A stretch of DNA of 10,718 bases from NCBI GenBank assembly GCA_029865665.1, contig JARXAV010000294.1, positions 1 through 10,718 of the forward strand, in the 5' to 3' direction. Below, one piece after another: positions 7,004-10,718 of this stretch. This DNA is from Flectobacillus sp. (GTDB lineage: Bacteria; Bacteroidota; Bacteroidia; Cytophagales; Spirosomataceae). Below the pieces are notes generated by a model. It ran no database searches and had not been told where the DNA came from. It was given only the letters and a program-made list of their open reading frames with translations. Each line of letters opens with the position of its first letter. The first letter of the stretch is position 1. The translations under genes and the position numbers were made by a program.

Positions 7004-8326
7004 TTATTTTTTACGGAAAAACAATTGAATCGGTACGCCATTGAAGTCAAAGTGTTCACGCATTTGGTTCTCTAAATAACGTTGGTAACTTTCACGGATG
7101 TACTGTGGTAAATTACAGAACAATACAAACGATGGAGCACGAGTTGGCAATTGAGTAATGTATTTAATTTTAATGTGCTTACCTTTCCAAGCCGGTGGTG
7201 GATAATTGTCGATAACCTTCAACATCACATCATTCAACTTAGACGTAGCAATTTTTCTAGTCTTATTCTCATACACTTCCAATACCTTTTCAACTGCTTG
7301 GAAAATACGTTGTTTCTCCAATACTGAAGTAAAGATGATTGGCATATAATTTAAAGGTGCCATCCTCGCACGAATCGCATCTTCAATACGCTTCGAGGTC
7401 ATTGCATCTTTTTCTACCAAATCCCATTTATTAACCATGATTACCATCCCTTTCTTAGCTCTATCAGCCATTGAAACGATGTTCATGTCTTGTGCTTGCA
7501 AACCTGTCTGAATGTCAATCGTTGTTGCATCAATGATAACTACAGCAACATCACACTCTTCCATTGCTTTGATTGAACGTAAAATCGAATAGTATTCGAT
7601 GTTATCGTCAATTTTTGCTTTACGTCTAATCCCTGCGGTATCTGTAATGATAAATTCTTTACCAAATAGGGTATAATGATTATCAATTGCATCACGGGTT
7701 GTACCTGCGATATCTGTTACAATACTTCTATCTTTACCTAGTAACGCATTCAAGAATGAAGACTTTCCTACGTTTGGTTTTCCAAGAATCGCAATTTTAG
7801 GAATCTCCGCATTTGGATTTTCAATTCCTTCTTCTGGGAAATGACTTACGACTGCATCCAATAAATCACCAGTACCCGAGCCACTTTCTGCTGCAATCGG
7901 ATACGGTTCGCCCATACCTAACTCATAAAACTCTACCGCAGCAAGCCCTTTTTCGTATGTATCTGCCTTATTAGCCACGATATACACAGGCTTTTTAGAG
8001 CGACGAAGTACTTGTGCAAATTCCTTGTCCAAATCGGTAATCCCTGTTGAACAATCCACTACAAACAAACAAACGGCAGCTTCTTCAATTGCCATTTCTA
8101 CTTGTTCACGAATTGCTCCTTCAAAGGTATCTTCAGAACCGTGAACGTAACCACCCGTATCAATTACGGTAAAAAACTTTCCTGTCCACTCTGCATAACC
8201 GTAGTGACGGTCACGAGTAACTCCAGAAACGTTGTCCATAATCGCCTTCTTTTGCTCGATAAGACGATTGAAAAATGTTGATTTACCCACGTTTGGGCGA
8301 CCAACGATTGCAACAATGTTTGACAT
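7004..8326 (-). CDS. der: Ribosome biogenesis GTPase Der (EngA)
   Basis: This 440-residue cytoplasmic GTPase has two G domains in tandem and a KH-like C-terminal domain, the architecture unique to Der/EngA, which is needed for maturation of the 50S subunit. Domain 1 shows GRPNVGKST (9-17), the G2 threonine region GVTRDR (35-40), DTGG (56-59) and NKAD (119-122). Domain 2 shows GKPNVGKSS (182-190), GTTRDA (208-213), DTAG (229-232) and NKWD (299-302). The KH-like domain runs from about 355 to 440 and contains NYPPPAWKGKHIKIKY. The length is normal for the family, without long extensions. ATG at 8326 lies at the usual distance from the first P-loop. The gene belongs to the minus-strand series era, MBL gene, der. 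The 166-bp gap before it leaves room for its own promoter; TATATTTT at about 8416-8423 on the minus strand is one base from the -7 consensus. Transcription ends at 6874-6903. Confidence 0.98.
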   Translation of the reverse strand: MSNIVAIVGRPNVGKSTFFNRLIEQKKAIMDNVSGVTRDRHYGYAEWTGKFFTVIDTGGYVHGSEDTFEGAIREQVEMAIEEAAVCLFVVDCSTGITDLDKEFAQVLRRSKKPVYIVANKADTYEKGLAAVEFYELGMGEPYPIAAESGSGTGDLLDAVVSHFPEEGIENPNAEIPKIAILGKPNVGKSSFLNALLGKDRSIVTDIAGTTRDAIDNHYTLFGKEFIITDTAGIRRKAKIDDNIEYYSILRSIKAMEECDVAVVIIDATTIDIQTGLQAQDMNIVSMADRAKKGMVIMVNKWDLVEKDAMTSKRIEDAIRARMAPLNYMPIIFTSVLEKQRIFQAVEKVLEVYENKTRKIATSKLNDVMLKVIDNYPPPAWKGKHIKIKYITQLPTRAPSFVLFCNLPQYIRESYQRYLENQMREHFDFNGVPIQLFFRKK

Positions 8327-8492
8327 TTTGTACTTGTTTTGAGCTGTTTCCTGAATACTTACTCACATTATCCTCCACGACAATTTCAGTATCCAAGCAC
8401 CTCTACGTTGATAAAAATATACTTTTAAGGGGGTGTAGTGTAAGAGAGTGACTAGAATAAAGCCATTCATTTTGTATATAAAGTTTTGTTTC

Positions 8493-9437
8493 TTAATGAA
8501 ATTCAACCTTAAATTCTTCTATTAATTCAGCAATTTGAATGCTGTTGTATTTTCTTGAAAAGTGAACAGGAATTGCATCTTTAACTCCACATTCCTTCAT
8601 AATCTTACCAGATGCAGTAGAATAACTATGAAAGTTTTGTTCAGCTGCATGAAAATCATCTTGCTTATAAAAACTCTCAATAAAAACCTTGTCACACTTT
8701 GAGAATAGAGATTTAATCTTAATATGATTATCAGCATTTACAGCATGATCCATAATAATACCTAATGTATTTCCTTTCTTAGGAACAATAAGATTAAACA
8801 AATCTGCCGCTATATATACTTTGTTATCAATCCGTATGTTAAGAGCTTCCTCTCCATTTAGATAAGCTTGTTTTAACTCCTTAACCCAAGCACCTCCTTT
8901 AAATCCACTTTTTGCTATGTCAATATTGATGGTATCTCGCTCTTTAAATAAATAAGCAATTGAATCTATTTTGTGATTCAAAATTGTAAAACTAACTTCA
9001 AAGCGTTCATTCTCAAAAATGAGATTATCAGTCAACTCCCCTATCTGCTTAATATCCCACGTAGGAGGATTTACCTCATAAATACGAACGAGATTCTCAT
9101 TAACAATTTCTCTAATTTCATAAGTAATAGCTCCTTCTTCAATTAAATTCCAAGAATACCCTCTTATTTTCGACTGAGTTTGAGCTAAAATACCATTTGG
9201 ACCAATGATTGTAACCCGTTTTTCACTACCTATTTGATGTCTTAATAACGTATCGAAATTAATAAAATGGTCAATGTGAGTATGGCTAATAAATACAACC
9301 TCAATCTGCTGGCAGTCTTTAACTGATAATAAACTAGCATCTCCACATTCACAAAGGTAACTAGCAGAATGATTATCTAATTTTACTAAAATCGAAATAT
9401 CTTCATCGACTTTACTTTTTAATTCGGAAAAAAACAT
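8493..9437 (-). CDS. MBL-fold metal-dependent hydrolase, RNase Z-like
   Basis: This 314-residue protein has the metallo-beta-lactamase fold metal ligands in RNase Z order: HTHIDH (52-57), His155 in ILNHKIDS, Asp230 in IIMDHA, His270 in NFHSYSTA, and His292 in PVHFSRKY. The HFSxxY ending and the H-S-T-A segment are those of the RNase Z/ElaC branch, whose canonical members cut the 3' trailer from tRNA precursors. The N-terminus lacks the usual start with a GTG-type first strand and an R-x-xS segment, and the central part from about 100 to 220 is longer and not typical. It may therefore be a paralogue with another phosphodiester or ester substrate rather than the housekeeping enzyme. Start ATG at 9437 has no better alternative. 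It lies 39 bp after era, so it probably shares the era transcript, and 166 bp before der. Three 60-bp samples of this gene counted by hand have 20, 25 and 30% G+C, against 33-50% in samples of der and era, which hints at a separate origin. Confidence 0.85.
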   Translation of the reverse strand: MFFSELKSKVDEDISILVKLDNHSASYLCECGDASLLSVKDCQQIEVVFISHTHIDHFINFDTLLRHQIGSEKRVTIIGPNGILAQTQSKIRGYSWNLIEEGAITYEIREIVNENLVRIYEVNPPTWDIKQIGELTDNLIFENERFEVSFTILNHKIDSIAYLFKERDTINIDIAKSGFKGGAWVKELKQAYLNGEEALNIRIDNKVYIAADLFNLIVPKKGNTLGIIMDHAVNADNHIKIKSLFSKCDKVFIESFYKQDDFHAAEQNFHSYSTASGKIMKECGVKDAIPVHFSRKYNSIQIAELIEEFKVEFH

Positions 9438-9446
9438 TGCATGGAT

Positions 9447-9459
9447 AACTTAATAAGTT
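9447..9459. repeat. Small inverted repeat between era and the MBL gene
   Basis: AACTTA and TAAGTT are exact reverse complements around a central A at 9453. The site lies 10 bp before the MBL start codon and 17 bp after the era stop. It is too short and has no U-tract, so it is not a terminator. It could be a small operator or simply chance in AT-rich DNA. Confidence 0.3.
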
Positions 9460-9476
9460 GACACACTCCTAATTCC

Positions 9477-10382
9477 TTAATCCTGACTATAACCAAATGA
9501 TTTTAATTTTTGGGCTTTTTGTCTCCAATCTGGTTCTACTTTGATAAACTGTTCTAGGAACACTTTTTTACCAAAAAACTTCTCCATTGCTTCACGAGCT
9601 TCTGTTCCTACTTTTTTGATAGATTCGCCTTTATGACCAATCAAGATAGCCCGCTGAGTAACTCTTTCAACATAAATTTCAGAAGCAATTCGGATAATTT
9701 TTTCTTCTTCTTTGAACGAGGTAATCACAACTTCGCACGAATAGGGAACTTCTTTCTTATAATTTAAGAAGATTTTTTCACGAATAATTTCAGAAGCAAA
9801 GAATCGTTCTGGTTTATCGGTCAATTCTTCCTTATCGAAATAAGGCGGGTGAATTGGTAATGCTTCAATAACAGAATCAAAAATCTTGCCTACGTTTTCC
9901 TGTTTCAAGGCAGAAATAGGAATAATTGCCTGTGTCGGGAAACGTTCACGCCAATGAGCAATCTTTTCTTCAATTTGCTCAGGAGTCGCTAAATCTATTT
10001 TATTGATTAACAATAATACGGGTACATGGTCGATGCGTGCCAATTTATTAATCACATCATCTTCGTCGTACTGTTCAAAAATATCGGTTACAAACAAGAT
10101 TACATCGGCATCTTCCAAAGAACTATGCACGAAAGTCATCATAGATTTGTGTAATTCATATTTGGGCAAAATAATCCCAGGTGTATCAGAATAGACTAAT
10201 TGAAAATCTGTTCCGTTGTGTTGCCCATTCAAAATCCCCATAATACGATGGCGAGTTGTTTGAGCTTTTGATGTAATGATAGAAAGACGTTCGCCCACTA
10301 AGACGTTCATCAAGGTAGATTTGCCCACATTCGGTTTCCCGACAATACTGACGAATCCTGCTTTATGATTTATTTGTTCCAT
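9477..10382 (-). CDS. era: GTPase Era (16S rRNA / 30S maturation)
   Basis: This 301-residue protein of normal family length binds 16S rRNA near its 3' end and takes part in 30S assembly. The G domain shows GKPNVGKS (15-22), the TTRH switch region (42-45), DTPG (66-69), NKID (127-130) and SALK (157-160). A type 2 KH RNA-binding domain follows, with GHKGESIKK (249-257) as its loop and FIKVEPDWR (279-287) near the end. The start at 10382 gives MEQINHKAGF before the P-loop, the usual spacing. It is the first protein gene downstream of the initiator tRNA gene, but a terminator separates them, so it needs a promoter in 10383-10547. There I see CAAATTTG at about 10448-10455, one base from the -7 box, but no clear -33 box. 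The MBL gene follows after 39 bp and der after that, so a ribosome-biogenesis operon is likely. Confidence 0.98.
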   Translation of the reverse strand: MEQINHKAGFVSIVGKPNVGKSTLMNVLVGERLSIITSKAQTTRHRIMGILNGQHNGTDFQLVYSDTPGIILPKYELHKSMMTFVHSSLEDADVILFVTDIFEQYDEDDVINKLARIDHVPVLLLINKIDLATPEQIEEKIAHWRERFPTQAIIPISALKQENVGKIFDSVIEALPIHPPYFDKEELTDKPERFFASEIIREKIFLNYKKEVPYSCEVVITSFKEEEKIIRIASEIYVERVTQRAILIGHKGESIKKVGTEAREAMEKFFGKKVFLEQFIKVEPDWRQKAQKLKSFGYSQD

Positions 10383-10547
10383 TGAATAATGAGAGCGGCG
10401 TTAGCGTTAATTGAGACTATAAGTGAATAAGGTATTTATCCATAGCCTCAAATTTGCTGCTCAATGAGTACTATCATTCACTTTTTAAGAAAAGACCTAA
10501 GTCAGAGGAGTAAGACTGTCACCCACTTACTGAATTTAGGGAAATGC

Positions 10548-10576
10548 AAAAAGACGAGTCTAACGACTCGTCTTTT
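10548..10576 (-). terminator. Intrinsic terminator after the initiator tRNA gene
   Basis: Arms 10549-10560 and 10565-10576 pair perfectly over 12 bp (core GACGAGTC/GACTCGTC) around a four-base loop. On the minus strand the hairpin ends in five T (10552-10548). It starts 7 bp after the tRNA 3' end at 10583, so it ends the tRNA transcript before era. The T-tract on the plus strand is four bases, so some activity in the other direction is possible. Confidence 0.9.
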
Positions 10577-10582
10577 AATTAG

Positions 10583-10655
<73 letters not shown>

Positions 10656-10669
10656 ATCTTATTGTGATA

Positions 10670-10677
10670 CAAAAGTA
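10670..10677 (-). promoter_or_regulatory. Promoter -7 box of the initiator tRNA gene
   Basis: On the minus strand TACTTTTG matches the Bacteroidota -7 consensus TAnnTTTG exactly. It ends 14 bp before the tRNA 5' end, which would place the transcript start about 8 bases upstream of C1. A run of nine A (minus strand, 10690-10682) lies upstream like an UP element. No good -33 TTG is found at 19-20 bp; the nearest TTG is 25 bp away. Confidence 0.55.
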
Positions 10678-10718
10678 CGAGCTTTTTTTTTACCATCCTA
10701 ATCAAGGGGGCAAAAAAA

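Noticed and set aside
10003..10194. Plus-strand open frame of 63 codons
   Set aside because: It is antisense to the G domain of era and has no recognisable features.
10398..10409. Tandem GCGTTA GCGTTA before era
   Set aside because: Two copies of a hexamer are within chance expectation, and the position suggests no known element.

Overview
The window looks like chromosomal DNA of an AT-rich member of the Bacteroidota, probably a Cytophagales-type organism. The main reasons are a large secreted protein with a C-terminal type IX secretion (T9SS) sorting domain and CHU_C-associated Ig-like repeats, a TAnnTTTG-type -7 promoter box in front of the tRNA gene, and a general lack of Shine-Dalgarno sequences. 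The genus is not determined.

Left part (1-2831, all on the minus strand). Three genes overlap each other by 35-38 bp. The first is a precorrin-2 dehydrogenase/sirohydrochlorin ferrochelatase for siroheme. It is followed by a lipoprotein with a Tat-like RRWFLK signal and a possible TIM-barrel body, and then by a TPR-type lipoprotein that runs off the left edge at base 1. The 344-bp divergent intergenic region (2832-3175) holds a perfect 10+1+10 bp palindrome just ahead of the siroheme gene. This is the best unexplained regulatory-looking site in the window.

Middle (3176-5878, plus strand). A 900-residue surface or secreted protein has a Sec signal peptide, about nine Ig-like units (the central ones with a period of about 76 residues) and a T9SS C-terminal domain. 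It ends at a strong bidirectional terminator shared with a convergent EamA/DMT transporter gene (minus strand).

Right part (5946-10718, minus strand). Reading in the direction of transcription, the order is: initiator tRNA-Met with its own promoter and terminator; the ribosome-assembly GTPase gene era; an AT-richer MBL-fold (RNase Z-like) hydrolase gene; the ribosome-assembly GTPase gene der; a terminator; and the EamA transporter gene. Initiator tRNA, Era and Der form a translation and ribosome-biogenesis neighbourhood. The MBL gene sits between era and der and looks like a later arrival by base composition.

I found no CRISPR array, insertion sequence, phage gene or recognisable defence system. 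Most of the window is ordinary chromosome. The parts that deserve a second look are the overlapping siroheme/lipoprotein operon with its palindrome, the MBL gene between era and der, and the terminator placed almost on top of the transporter start codon.
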